DNA from: Acinetobacter sp.
GTDB lineage: Bacteria; Pseudomonadota; Gammaproteobacteria; Pseudomonadales; Moraxellaceae
DNA length: 64,000 nt
Reading direction: 5' to 3'
NCBI GenBank assembly: GCA_031277915.1
Contig: JAITLL010000055.1
Coordinates: 1-64,000 of the forward strand
Shown: one piece after another, positions 28,286-37,196 of the stretch
Layout of the letters: every line of letters begins with the position of its first letter
How positions within the stretch are numbered: position 1 is the first letter of the stretch
Notes under the pieces: generated by a model
The model's input: the letters and a program-made list of their open reading frames with translations, nothing else
Told to the model about the DNA's origin: nothing
Database searches by the model: none
Made by a program: the position numbers and the translations under genes

Positions 28286-29932
28286 TTATTTTGTTGGATG
28301 GAAAATAAATACATCATAGTTTCGGTAGTGTAGAGTTTTTACAGAAGGGTCTTTAGTCACAAAATTATTCGGTTGACTGACCACAATCAGATCTTGCTTT
28401 TGAGCTAGAGCATCTTTAAGTTGCTGTTCGCTCCATAAATATTTTTTAAGCTGAGGTTCAAATAACAGGCCATCTTTAATTTCTAAAGAGGCACTATCAG
28501 AGTGAACACTATCCCATTCATTTACAATATATACAGGCTGTTTAAGCTGTAAAAGGAATGGCACATCATAGAAATAGTAATTATAGAAAACTATTTTTGT
28601 AGATGGTGTTATGTATTCAGCGAAATCTGTTTGGCCTACATTATTTTTGGTATCCAAAATACGAACTGCAAAAGGAACCGAGCTACATAGAACAATCAAA
28701 CTTATAAAAATATAGTTTAAATAGTTTAATTTCTGCTTTTTATATAAGCCTACTAGAAGCAGTGGGAGCACAATTAACAGTGTGCCAATGGTGTAAATGA
28801 ATACAGCTTCGTGTTGGAAAAAAGGCTGATTCGCACGAATAAAATGTGGGGTAGCTACAATGCCGATCCCAAGAATCATAATAAATACAGGAGTACCCCA
28901 TACCTGTAATTTGGTTTTATAACTGTTTTCAAGAACCTTATTAATCACAAGTGCCAAGAAAATAGTAAGGGGTGGTACAGCTGGTAAAATATAGCCAGCT
29001 AGTTTAGACGGTGGAATAGAGAAGAAAACCGTGACTGAAATAAACCACCATACAAGCAGGGCAAATACACCAGATTGCTTATAATCTTTAAAGACGGCCT
29101 TAATCGACTCAAATCTACTCGAAAAAAACCAAGGTAAAGAACCGACAAATAAAATAAGCAGATAGAAACTCCACGGTTGCTTATTATTAAATTCTTTTGA
29201 ACTAAATCGACTAAATTGCTGGTCGATAAAGAAGTAATGTAAAAATTGAGGGTATTTACTTTGTACTGCGTACAGCCATGGGCTAATGATGAGTAAAAAT
29301 AACAAGATAGCCAATGGATTAAGAAGAGAAGGTATTTTCTTCCACTGTTTAGTATAGAGTAACCACGGCAACAGGATCATACCCGGAATGAGAACACCGA
29401 TGAGGCCTTTACTTAGAAAGGCAGCTGCACCTGCAACATAACCTAAAAATAAAATAGGTTTACGTGCAGAAATGGTGAAATCAGCAAAGCATAAAACGCT
29501 TAATGTAATCCCAGATGCTACTAGTAAATCATGATTAATATATTGGCTACTACCAAAAAAAAGTAGGTTAGTTGCTAAAATAATAACTGTGAGTTGCGCT
29601 ACACGCTCTGAAATATGTTTTTTTACGAATAAAAATAGGCCAACTAACATAAGGGTACCGGCCAAAACAGGTACTAACCGTAATACCCATATATGTACAC
29701 CGAAAAGCTCCATAAAAATAGAACTTAACCAATGTAGTAATGGCGGTTTATGCATAAATGGCAAACCATCAATTCGTGGAGTTAACCAATCTCCAGATTC
29801 GACCATAGCCCGGCTAATGTCTCCATAGCGACCTTCATCAGGTACAGATAAAGGTCTTATCCAAGAAAGAAGAAGTAACCAACACGGTAAAAAAAATAAT
29901 AAAAATTTGGAATTACGAAGCCATTGCTGCAT
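28286..29932 (-). CDS. ArnT/FlmK-like lipid A aminosugar transferase (GT39/GT83 type)
   Basis: 548 residues, polytopic membrane protein of the PMT/ArnT superfamily with about 12 predicted helices and a soluble C-terminal domain from about 445. The periplasmic active-site region is PDEGRYGDISRAMVESGDWL followed by PRIDGLPFMHKPPLLHWLSS, as in ArnT and FlmK. These enzymes move a sugar from undecaprenyl phosphate to lipid A in the periplasm. As the last gene of the NaxD operon, the likely donor here is undecaprenyl phosphate-galactosamine. This is inference from the family and neighbours; arabinosamine is less likely because no arnABCDE genes are present. Confidence 0.85.
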   Translation of the reverse strand: MQQWLRNSKFLLFFLPCWLLLLSWIRPLSVPDEGRYGDISRAMVESGDWLTPRIDGLPFMHKPPLLHWLSSIFMELFGVHIWVLRLVPVLAGTLMLVGLFLFVKKHISERVAQLTVIILATNLLFFGSSQYINHDLLVASGITLSVLCFADFTISARKPILFLGYVAGAAAFLSKGLIGVLIPGMILLPWLLYTKQWKKIPSLLNPLAILLFLLIISPWLYAVQSKYPQFLHYFFIDQQFSRFSSKEFNNKQPWSFYLLILFVGSLPWFFSSRFESIKAVFKDYKQSGVFALLVWWFISVTVFFSIPPSKLAGYILPAVPPLTIFLALVINKVLENSYKTKLQVWGTPVFIMILGIGIVATPHFIRANQPFFQHEAVFIYTIGTLLIVLPLLLVGLYKKQKLNYLNYIFISLIVLCSSVPFAVRILDTKNNVGQTDFAEYITPSTKIVFYNYYFYDVPFLLQLKQPVYIVNEWDSVHSDSASLEIKDGLLFEPQLKKYLWSEQQLKDALAQKQDLIVVSQPNNFVTKDPSVKTLHYRNYDVFIFHPTK

Positions 29933-29941
29933 ACACAGTCC

Positions 29942-30322
29942 TTAATGTTGAAATGCAAAAAAACGGTTAAGCAAAAAAGTCACGACAGAGGTCAGAACAA
30001 TTGCAATACACACTAAGGTTGAAACAGGTACATTAAAATAGAGGTTTGAGAGTAAAAGAAAACTTTCATTAAATAAAAAACCTAAGCCTGCAACCAATGT
30101 GAATTTTGGTAGAGTCTGACGATGATCAAGATGTTGTGCTTTAAAAGTAAAAATGCGATGCCCGAAATAGCTCACCCAATAGGCGACTAAAAATGCGAGT
30201 AAATTGGCATATTGCAGTGCAACATGCTTCTGGAAAAGAAGCATGGCTACACTATAGTGAGTAAGTGCTGCTGCGGCCCCAGTAGTGGTAAACCGCATGA
30301 GCTGAAGAATATGAGCAAACAT
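29942..30322 (-). CDS. GtrA family membrane protein (putative polyprenyl-sugar flippase)
   Basis: 126 residues with four hydrophobic segments and the GtrA signature: LMRFTTTGAAAALTHYSVAML, YWVSYFGHRIFTFKA and SVVTFLLNRFFAF. GtrA proteins are thought to flip polyprenyl-linked sugars across the inner membrane. The ATG at 30322 lies one base after the stop codon of the GT2 gene, which supports this start over a longer frame beginning at 30400 inside that gene. It fits the step between cytoplasmic synthesis of the carrier-linked sugar and its periplasmic transfer by the next gene product. Confidence 0.85.
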   Translation of the reverse strand: MFAHILQLMRFTTTGAAAALTHYSVAMLLFQKHVALQYANLLAFLVAYWVSYFGHRIFTFKAQHLDHRQTLPKFTLVAGLGFLFNESFLLLSNLYFNVPVSTLVCIAIVLTSVVTFLLNRFFAFQH

Positions 30323-30323
30323 G

Positions 30324-31304
30324 TTAGAAATTAGAGAACGTATTTTCCGGCTTTGTGATAGATTTTTCTTGTTTAATACGAGAATGTTCGGATGCAACAA
30401 TATATTTTGGTCTATTTTTTACTTCCGCATAAATTCGACCTACATATTCACCAACAATACCAAGGAATAACAACTGTATACCACCCAGTAATGTCATGCC
30501 TGCTACAAGTGTTGCCCAACCTGGAACAGAAACTCCCTCAATCAATGTATTTAGGATAATCCATATACCGTAGCCCATAGCACCTAAGGCTAAGAAAGCA
30601 CCAAAATAAATACATAAGCGTAAGGGTAAATCTGAAAAACCAGTTAAACCTGACATAGCCAAGTTAAAGAGAGATTTTACGTTGAAGCTAGAGCGACCAT
30701 GTTGGCGTTCTTGTTCAGAAAAATTAACCCCTATACTTTTAAAACCAACCCAAGCATATAGGCCTTTCATATAGCGGTTTTTCTCTGGCAATTGTTTAAT
30801 TGCCTCAACAACTTTTGCATCTAGTAGACGGAAGTCTCCAGCACTTTCAGGAATATCAATCGGAGAGCTTAAGTTTAATACCCGATAATAACCTTGGGTG
30901 AGAACACGTTTGAGCCAAGATTCCGTTGTACGATTACGAATGCCATATACCATGTCATAACCATTTTTCCAAAGGTTAATCATGGTTGGAATTGCTTCAA
31001 ATGGATGTTGAAAGTCAGCATCAATTAGTAGCGTAACTTCACCTGTCACATGATCTAAACCAGCGCTTAGGGCTGCTTCTTTACCAAAGTTGCGTGAAAG
31101 TTCAAGTACAACTAATGGATAGTCATCAATCATTGTTTGTAGAATTGGAATGGTATCGTCTTTGCTACCGTCATCTACCACAATAATTTCATAGCTAAGA
31201 TTTTGTTGTTTCAGACTATTTGCCAAAGCAGGAATAAAGGTTTTTAAATTTTCTGCTTCGTTATAGGCTGGAACAACGCAGGATAAAAAGGGTTTCATGT
31301 TCAT
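30324..31304 (-). CDS. GT2 polyprenyl-phosphate sugar transferase (FlmF/ArnC/GtrB-like)
   Basis: 326 residues. The N-terminal GT-A fold has CVVPAYNEAENLKTFIPAL, VVDDGSKDDT and the metal-binding LLIDADFQHPFEAIPTMI; two C-terminal transmembrane helices (about 225-250 and 260-285) are as in DPM1/GtrB/ArnC proteins. It should load an N-acetylhexosamine or similar sugar onto undecaprenyl phosphate at the cytoplasmic side. The start ATG at 31304 overlaps the stop of the deacetylase gene (ATGA); a frame extending to 31349 is less likely. Second gene of a four-gene operon. Confidence 0.88.
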   Translation of the reverse strand: MNMKPFLSCVVPAYNEAENLKTFIPALANSLKQQNLSYEIIVVDDGSKDDTIPILQTMIDDYPLVVLELSRNFGKEAALSAGLDHVTGEVTLLIDADFQHPFEAIPTMINLWKNGYDMVYGIRNRTTESWLKRVLTQGYYRVLNLSSPIDIPESAGDFRLLDAKVVEAIKQLPEKNRYMKGLYAWVGFKSIGVNFSEQERQHGRSSFNVKSLFNLAMSGLTGFSDLPLRLCIYFGAFLALGAMGYGIWIILNTLIEGVSVPGWATLVAGMTLLGGIQLLFLGIVGEYVGRIYAEVKNRPKYIVASEHSRIKQEKSITKPENTFSNF

Positions 31305-32095
31305 TGCATTGTCCCTAGTCTGGTGAGTTGAATACCATATTGCTGACAATCAAGTTGGAATTGATCCGAACAGAAGTACTGGTATTCTTGTATTCGGGCC
31401 TGTTGAATCGGATCTTGATCATTTGATTCTGCAAGCGCTGGATGACACATAATCAGTAAATGGTCTTTTGCATTTGCAAGCCAATATTGATTGAGTTCGC
31501 CATAGTCAGTTTGCTTAAAATCATAGATGCCAGCAAAGTGGTCGTTTTGATTAAAATGATAGGTCTGGCATGCTTTTGCTAAAGAATTAGAACCAAGTGC
31601 AGAGAGTACACGAGTCTTAAAACGATAATGGGGTAGATCTATAGGATGTTGTAAATTTCGAATCCAACCCGTGAAATTTTTCTCTTTTAACAATTGCAGC
31701 AAAATATCACGTATAAATGGAAATTGATGAATATGTTGATGTCCATCAATAAAGTCAGGTTGTTTTCCCATTACCGAAACAAATAAGTCCCATTGCTCTT
31801 CAATACATTGAGTGATTGATTCACGATTGAGGCTAGAGGACCAAGCTCGTAAAATGAGCATAGGTAAAGAAAAAACAGTGTTACCTGAAGCGAAAGCATG
31901 GGTAAGATTTAAATGTAAACCGATATCAACTTGATCACTAAAAGGTTTTAATTTGGCAGCAGCGATTTCCCATAAATCAGATTGGGTCATACATGAGGTT
32001 GCTTGAAGTGCACCTTGTTCAATTAATTGAATAATTGCATCAGATATTTCTGCATTCATTGCAAAGTCATCTGCGCAATAACACACCTTTGCCAT
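31301..32095 (-). CDS. naxD: NaxD-type YdjC/ChbG family deacetylase for lipid A galactosamine
   Basis: 264 residues from the ATG at 32095; a TTG two codons upstream is possible. Family motifs: CYCADDFAMNAEISDAI (metal-binding Asp pair), GLHLNLTHAF and DGHQHIHQFP (metal-binding His), and MCHPALAE near the end. The YdjC family includes ChbG, HpnK and NaxD. NaxD in Francisella and A. baumannii deacetylates undecaprenyl-linked N-acetylgalactosamine and is needed for galactosamine addition to lipid A and polymyxin resistance; in A. baumannii it is controlled by PmrAB. The downstream GT2, GtrA and ArnT-like genes are just the partners expected. The gene name rests on family plus context. Confidence 0.82.
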   Translation of the reverse strand: MAKVCYCADDFAMNAEISDAIIQLIEQGALQATSCMTQSDLWEIAAAKLKPFSDQVDIGLHLNLTHAFASGNTVFSLPMLILRAWSSSLNRESITQCIEEQWDLFVSVMGKQPDFIDGHQHIHQFPFIRDILLQLLKEKNFTGWIRNLQHPIDLPHYRFKTRVLSALGSNSLAKACQTYHFNQNDHFAGIYDFKQTDYGELNQYWLANAKDHLLIMCHPALAESNDQDPIQQARIQEYQYFCSDQFQLDCQQYGIQLTRLGTMQ

Positions 32096-32178
32096 ATCCA
32101 AATTCCGTCATAGGGCAGGATTACAGAATACTCTGCGTAGCTGCTGAAAAACTATACTAATTACTATGGAGAAATTTT

Positions 32179-32195
32179 CTTAATTTCAACTTAAA
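32179..32195. promoter_or_regulatory. PmrA-box-like direct repeat upstream of naxD
   Basis: CTTAAT-TTCAA-CTTAAA: two TTAA-type half-sites at 11-base periodicity, close to the CTTAAT-N5-CTTAAT PmrA consensus. Read on the minus strand it is TTTAAG-N5-ATTAAG. It lies about 84 bases before the naxD start. The surrounding DNA is AT-rich, so a chance match is possible. Confidence 0.45.
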
Positions 32196-32352
32196 GTTTT
32201 ATTAATGTTTCATGATAATTGATACAAATTAATACTTTGAATTTATTTGTTTTTTTTGAAATTTTCGGTCAATTTTTAAAAAAACAAGCCTTAACTATAA
32301 GATTTTATAGTAAATAAAAATATAACTTATCCACATTAATGAACTCTTAAAT

Positions 32353-33444
32353 TTATTTGGAAGTTTTTAAACGTGAATATGCAATAATTAAAAAAATAAT
32401 TCCAATTGTCGCAAGAAAAATTAATTTTGGAACTACTGTCGTTAATGGAACGCCCATTTGATTCAATTGTACAAACATTTGAATGCCATGTGTAGAGGGT
32501 AAACACCAAGCAAACCATTGTAACCATTCAGGCATGGCTTGATGTGGCCATGCGGCACCAGTTAATAAGAAAAGGGGAACTGAACTAAATACAATAATAT
32601 GTCCGGCGCGTTCTGGCATGTCTAAAAGCGAGCCAATCAACATACCTAATCCAATGACACAACTAATAAAAATCGGAACTGCGACAAGTAAACCAATAAA
32701 GTTTCCACCATGTGGATAGTCATTAAACCACAAGGTAAAACCATAAAGATAAAAACTTCCTAAACAACCAATGGTAAAGAGGCTCGCAAAAATTCCTACA
32801 AAACGAATAGGGGTAATCTTTTCGTGTTGTTCGCGGTAGCTTGCAATCAGCATGGCTAAACCAAGCACAATAGTTTGGTGAATAATAAGTGAGGCAACCG
32901 CCGGAAAAATATAGCTGCCATAGCCTGAAAGTGGGTTAAATAAAGGGACCTGATGAATAGAAAGCGCAGGTTGGAAATGTGTGCGTTGTCCAAATTTTTC
33001 AATATACTCCTTTAATGTTGCCTCAATAGATGTAGCTAGGCCCAACCCAATTTCTTTGGTTTTTAAAAAGTTAGTTGTACTTAAATATAAGCCAATTCCA
33101 CCAGTTTCTCCGCGGCGTAGGCTTTGCGTTAGGTTGTGCGGTAAAAGCAAAATGCCATCGGCTTTTTGCTCGCGTACCATTTGTTCAGCTTCGAGAAAAT
33201 TAGCAGTGACATCAACAATTTTTACATGTGGGCTATTAGTGGTTTGACCAATTAGTTGTGAAGTTAACAAACTTTGTTCTTCATCGACGATCACAATAGG
33301 AATAGATTCAGCCCGTTCTGCTTTATAGGCAGTTGGATAAAAAAAACTATAAAGAATGACCGATAAAATAAGGGTCGTAAAAACTGAGCTATTACGGACA
33401 ATATCTTTAAATGTTTGTGCATAAGCCTTTAAAAATTCTTTCAT
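32353..33444 (-). CDS. ABC-2 type permease, second subunit of an exporter
   Basis: 363 residues. One N-terminal transmembrane helix (about 20-38), a periplasmic domain beginning IPIVIVDEEQSLLTSQLIGQ, then five C-terminal helices from about 175, the ABC-2 (YhgE/YbhS-like) layout. SSVPLFLLTGAAWPHQAMP is the typical ABC-2 signature loop. The reading frame overlaps the first permease gene by four bases (ATGA). It should form a heterodimer with that permease in an exporter with the HlyD and TolC-like proteins encoded upstream. No ATPase gene is attached to the operon. Confidence 0.85.
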   Translation of the reverse strand: MKEFLKAYAQTFKDIVRNSSVFTTLILSVILYSFFYPTAYKAERAESIPIVIVDEEQSLLTSQLIGQTTNSPHVKIVDVTANFLEAEQMVREQKADGILLLPHNLTQSLRRGETGGIGLYLSTTNFLKTKEIGLGLATSIEATLKEYIEKFGQRTHFQPALSIHQVPLFNPLSGYGSYIFPAVASLIIHQTIVLGLAMLIASYREQHEKITPIRFVGIFASLFTIGCLGSFYLYGFTLWFNDYPHGGNFIGLLVAVPIFISCVIGLGMLIGSLLDMPERAGHIIVFSSVPLFLLTGAAWPHQAMPEWLQWFAWCLPSTHGIQMFVQLNQMGVPLTTVVPKLIFLATIGIIFLIIAYSRLKTSK

Positions 33445-34571
33445 TGTGTTGCCCCTTGAACTAATTTTTTAAGCAACACACAACTTAAAAAGAAATAAAT
33501 AAGGCAGTAGCCAATCAGAATTAAAAAGGGAGTTATTGAAATAAAAAGTGGACTTCCAATGACCCATTGTTCGGTCTGGAGCTTTGCATAAGGTGTATAT
33601 GGAATAATCAGTGACCAAAATTTAGTGAAAATCGGTGCATTATTTAAAGGTAGGGTAACACCAGCAAAACTTAAAGAAGAACCACCGTAAACTGCAATAA
33701 AACCAAAAGTTTTACTTAAATTTTTGGTGGCAAGAATGACGGTGCTACTAATGAGTGCATAAGAAAAATAAAGCAAAAACTGAGCAACTAATAATAAGCT
33801 GAGAGAACCCGCTATAAACCAACCTCTGATCTCAACGAGCCAGAACATCCATACCCATGTCCATACACAAAAAATAAAGCTATAAAGTAAATTTTTAGCA
33901 AGTAAGCCACTAATAAAACTCTCTCGGTTGACCCACTGCGTTAATGTACCGCGTTTAAGTTCTTGTCCAATTGCAAAAGCCACACAACAACACAGTAACA
34001 AATGCAAAACGGCTGGAACCATGAAGGGTTCTAAATAAAACTCATAGCTCATGCTGGGGTTATAGAGTGTTGAAATTTTGACGTGAGCTGTAGGAATATC
34101 TAAATAGGGGATATTATTTGCAAGATAACTCTGGCCTGTATAGTCTGCTAAAGCATTGAGCGTACTGACCAGCATGGCCGAGGAAATCGTATTTCCTACG
34201 CTAAAAAAAGATTGGTTAAACGCGATGCTAATTTGGGCATCCTGAGCTTTTACAAAACGGTTTTCAGCGCCGTCAGGAATGAAAACATAACCCCAAATTT
34301 TGGTTTCATTGAGGAGTTTCTCAGCTTCGGTTGGGCTTGCCGTAATTGTTTTAACATCTATCGTATGATTTAAAGAAAGATACTTTTCAATATTGCGACT
34401 TAGCTCACTTTGGTCCTGATCAATAATAGCGATAGGTAAATGTTCAGCTTTACCTGCATAAAACATGCTGCTAAACAAAAAAATGATTAAAGCGGGGATG
34501 AGTGTCACCATACACAAATCCCATTTGTTGCTTCTTAAATAGTTTAGTTCACGTAATATACTGGCAAACAT
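33441..34571 (-). CDS. ABC-2 type permease, first subunit of an exporter
   Basis: 376 residues, same layout as the following permease: one N-terminal helix (about 20-38), a periplasmic domain starting LPIAIIDQDQSELSRNIEKY, and five C-terminal helices. The two permeases are only distantly similar, as expected of a heterodimer. It starts three bases after the stop of the HlyD gene. The substrate is not evident; related YbhFSR/YhiI-type systems export drugs or cations. Confidence 0.85.
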   Translation of the reverse strand: MFASILRELNYLRSNKWDLCMVTLIPALIIFLFSSMFYAGKAEHLPIAIIDQDQSELSRNIEKYLSLNHTIDVKTITASPTEAEKLLNETKIWGYVFIPDGAENRFVKAQDAQISIAFNQSFFSVGNTISSAMLVSTLNALADYTGQSYLANNIPYLDIPTAHVKISTLYNPSMSYEFYLEPFMVPAVLHLLLCCCVAFAIGQELKRGTLTQWVNRESFISGLLAKNLLYSFIFCVWTWVWMFWLVEIRGWFIAGSLSLLLVAQFLLYFSYALISSTVILATKNLSKTFGFIAVYGGSSLSFAGVTLPLNNAPIFTKFWSLIIPYTPYAKLQTEQWVIGSPLFISITPFLILIGYCLIYFFLSCVLLKKLVQGATQ

Positions 34572-34574
34572 GCT

Positions 34575-35696
34575 TTATTTTTCTTCTTTAATTTTAAATA
34601 GAACACTCATGCCAACTTTTAAATCTTTAACAGGGCGTTCAGGAACCAGATGTAATTTAAAGCTTCGAATATCATAACCGCCAGTCTGACGAGTAGTTTT
34701 AATCGTGGCAAAGTCACCTTCTGCATCAATATTCTTGACTTTAAACACTACGCTTTGATTGAGTGCAGGAATGAATCCTTCTAGTGTTTTGTTTTTATAA
34801 ACAGAAGCATATTGGTTTTCACCGACATTTAAACTCACCCATAAATCATCATCTTCTAAAATACTGACAACAGGCACACCCATGGCAACCAGTTCAGAAG
34901 GTTTGCCATAAGTTTTTGAAACTGTACCTGAAATAGGAGCGAATAAGCGGGTTTCTGCTTCAAGTGCTTGAGCTTCATTGACTGCTGCTTTGGCAATATC
35001 AACTTGTGCATCTGCTGTAGATTTCTGCTGGCTGGTACTTCCTCGTTTTGCTCGCGCATATTGTTGATAAGAGGCTTCACTTAACTCTTGGGCAGAGGTT
35101 TGTGCTGCTAACATTTCATCTCGTCTTTGACGTGAAATGACACCTTGTCTATATAAATTTTCCCCGCGTTGATAAGTGGTTTTTGCAAGGTTTGCTTGAG
35201 CTTTGGTACTTTGCCAGTTGGCATAGAGAGTATCGATATTTTCCTGTTGAGAACCACGGTCTACAGTCGATTGAAATGCTAAAGCCGATTGTAAAGTTGC
35301 CAAGGCTTGTTGCTTTTTGGCTTCTATTTCTGGGCTGACTAAACGAACTAGAGGTTGTCCTTTAGAAACTTTTTGGCCTTCTTGTACATAAATTTCTTCA
35401 ATACGACTGGGAACTTTTGTACTGATATGAATCGTTTCTGCCTCAACTCGGCCTTGTAATTCAATAGGCTTGGGTTGATAGCTTTTCCACAAACCGAAAA
35501 TGATTAAACCTAATAGGGCAATAATAACTACACCAATAATCAGTTTAATTTTCGAATTTTTAGGTGATTGAGTATCACTTTTATTCGATTTTACTTCTTG
35601 AGTATTGTCCGTTTGAATATTCTGTTGATCTTGACCTGTATGCTCTGTATCCGTAACAGGTGAATCTTGCTGAGAAGGAGATGATTCTTGATTCAT
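34575..35696 (-). CDS. HlyD family periplasmic adaptor protein
   Basis: 373 residues. A polar, Gln- and Asp-rich cytoplasmic N-terminus (1-48) is followed by one transmembrane helix (about 50-67), a lipoyl half-motif (TKVPSRIEEIYVQEGQKVSK GQ), an alpha-helical hairpin (about 120-230), the second lipoyl half (ETRLFAPISGTVSKTYGKPS) and a beta-barrel domain. It links the inner-membrane permeases with the outer-membrane channel encoded by the preceding gene. Spacing of 12 bases to the TolC-like gene and 3 to the first permease shows one operon. Confidence 0.9.
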   Translation of the reverse strand: MNQESSPSQQDSPVTDTEHTGQDQQNIQTDNTQEVKSNKSDTQSPKNSKIKLIIGVVIIALLGLIIFGLWKSYQPKPIELQGRVEAETIHISTKVPSRIEEIYVQEGQKVSKGQPLVRLVSPEIEAKKQQALATLQSALAFQSTVDRGSQQENIDTLYANWQSTKAQANLAKTTYQRGENLYRQGVISRQRRDEMLAAQTSAQELSEASYQQYARAKRGSTSQQKSTADAQVDIAKAAVNEAQALEAETRLFAPISGTVSKTYGKPSELVAMGVPVVSILEDDDLWVSLNVGENQYASVYKNKTLEGFIPALNQSVVFKVKNIDAEGDFATIKTTRQTGGYDIRSFKLHLVPERPVKDLKVGMSVLFKIKEEK

Positions 35697-35708
35697 TTTA
35701 TGCCCCTA

Positions 35709-37196
35709 TTAGCGGATATAGTCAGTGTGTGGTTGAATCACATAAGCTTTAAACTGGTCCATAGAACCATGGCTTTGCAGTAAAGTTGCGAGTGACATGA
35801 CATATTTATATGCATTTAAAGCCATTTCAGTTTTTAGAGTACTTAATGCATTTTGCGCATCGATCACTTGTGTCGCTGTTCCCATACCTTCTCGGAAAGA
35901 AAGCTCTTGAATACGTAGGTTTTCTTGTGCTGCATTGACATTTTTTTGCAATAAGCTATGGCTTTGCTGCGCTGAATTAAGCTCGTTATAAGACTTATTC
36001 AATAATGCTTCAATCTCTTGTTTAGTTCGTTCAGTCATGAGCTCAGAGGCATAACGTTTTAGCTCGGCAGCATGAATATTCTTATTTTTATCTACACCCG
36101 AAAACAGGTTGTACTTTGCCATGACACCTACAATCCAGTTTTCCTTTTCATCTAGTGAATATTCACCAAAAGCAAAAAGACTTGGTTTCTTTGCTGCTTG
36201 TTGAGCTTGAATATTTGCATTAGCCAATTGAGTATCTAACTGCATTTTTTGTACAAGGCTCGATTTTTGAGCGTAACTATTTAGCAGTGCTTCTAAAGAT
36301 TGGCTACGAACTGTATTTACAAAAAGAGGCGTACTTAAATCAGGATTGCTTTGCTGATGCAGAAGATTGTTTAAATTAAATTGACTCGCATTCAGATTGG
36401 CTTGTGCGTTTTGTAAAGCCCGCTCTGCATTGTTACGGGCAACTTCAAATTGCATACGTTGCCCTTTACTAATAAAACCTTGCTGTTCGAGCTTTAGTGC
36501 ATTGCTGTAATGTTTCTGCATTGCATTAAAGTTAAATAAGCTACTCGCGACCAGTTGTTGCTGTAATTGCACATTAAAATAATTCTGTACGACTTCAAAC
36601 CGCTGGATATCTTGTTGTTGTTGGCTTGAAAGCTCGGAGCGCTGGGCCTGAATGTTGGCTATCTTTTTTGCACTACTGGTTAGACCACCAGTATAGAGTG
36701 GCATAACCACTGAAATAGAAGGGCGTACCACTTGGTCTTCTATAGTTAAATTAGTGTAATTGGGAAAACGATTTATACCGTCATGTATGATTTGGTTAGA
36801 ACCTTCTTGAACTTGACCTAAAACATCAGATGGAATGACATTGTTCCACTGGGAAAGTTTATCATTTAGTCCTTGGCTTAAATCATTTTCAAGCTTTTGT
36901 TTAAAGCCGCCAAGAGGTACATCTGTTTCGCTATGAAAAGCATAAGCTCTAACGTTTAAATCAACTCTAGGTAACCCTAAGCCCTTTACTGCTTCGGCTT
37001 CTAATTGAGAGGCTTGCTGTAATGCTTGATTGGCTTGAGTACTATATGAACTTTTTAAAGCTTGTTGTTCTGCTTCGGCATAACTTAAACTTTGTGCATA
37101 AATAGGCGTTGTAACAAGTACTCCCAATACCAACGCGAGATAACTGGGTTTGAATAAGAAAGGGCGTTTAGACTGTCGATATTGATGTGTTGGCAT
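35709..37196 (-). CDS. TolC-like outer membrane efflux protein
   Basis: 495 residues from the ATG at 37196 (a TTG four codons upstream is possible). A signal peptide with a long basic start (YRQSKRPFLFKPSYLALVLG, cleaved near IYAQS) is followed by two OEP domains: the first with SLSYAEAEQQALKSSYSTQA, the second ending in LSFREGMGTATQVIDAQNALS, the conserved repeat end. These proteins trimerise as channels across the outer membrane and periplasm. First gene of the exporter operon, with a 16-base palindrome upstream. Confidence 0.9.
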   Translation of the reverse strand: MPTHQYRQSKRPFLFKPSYLALVLGVLVTTPIYAQSLSYAEAEQQALKSSYSTQANQALQQASQLEAEAVKGLGLPRVDLNVRAYAFHSETDVPLGGFKQKLENDLSQGLNDKLSQWNNVIPSDVLGQVQEGSNQIIHDGINRFPNYTNLTIEDQVVRPSISVVMPLYTGGLTSSAKKIANIQAQRSELSSQQQQDIQRFEVVQNYFNVQLQQQLVASSLFNFNAMQKHYSNALKLEQQGFISKGQRMQFEVARNNAERALQNAQANLNASQFNLNNLLHQQSNPDLSTPLFVNTVRSQSLEALLNSYAQKSSLVQKMQLDTQLANANIQAQQAAKKPSLFAFGEYSLDEKENWIVGVMAKYNLFSGVDKNKNIHAAELKRYASELMTERTKQEIEALLNKSYNELNSAQQSHSLLQKNVNAAQENLRIQELSFREGMGTATQVIDAQNALSTLKTEMALNAYKYVMSLATLLQSHGSMDQFKAYVIQPHTDYIR

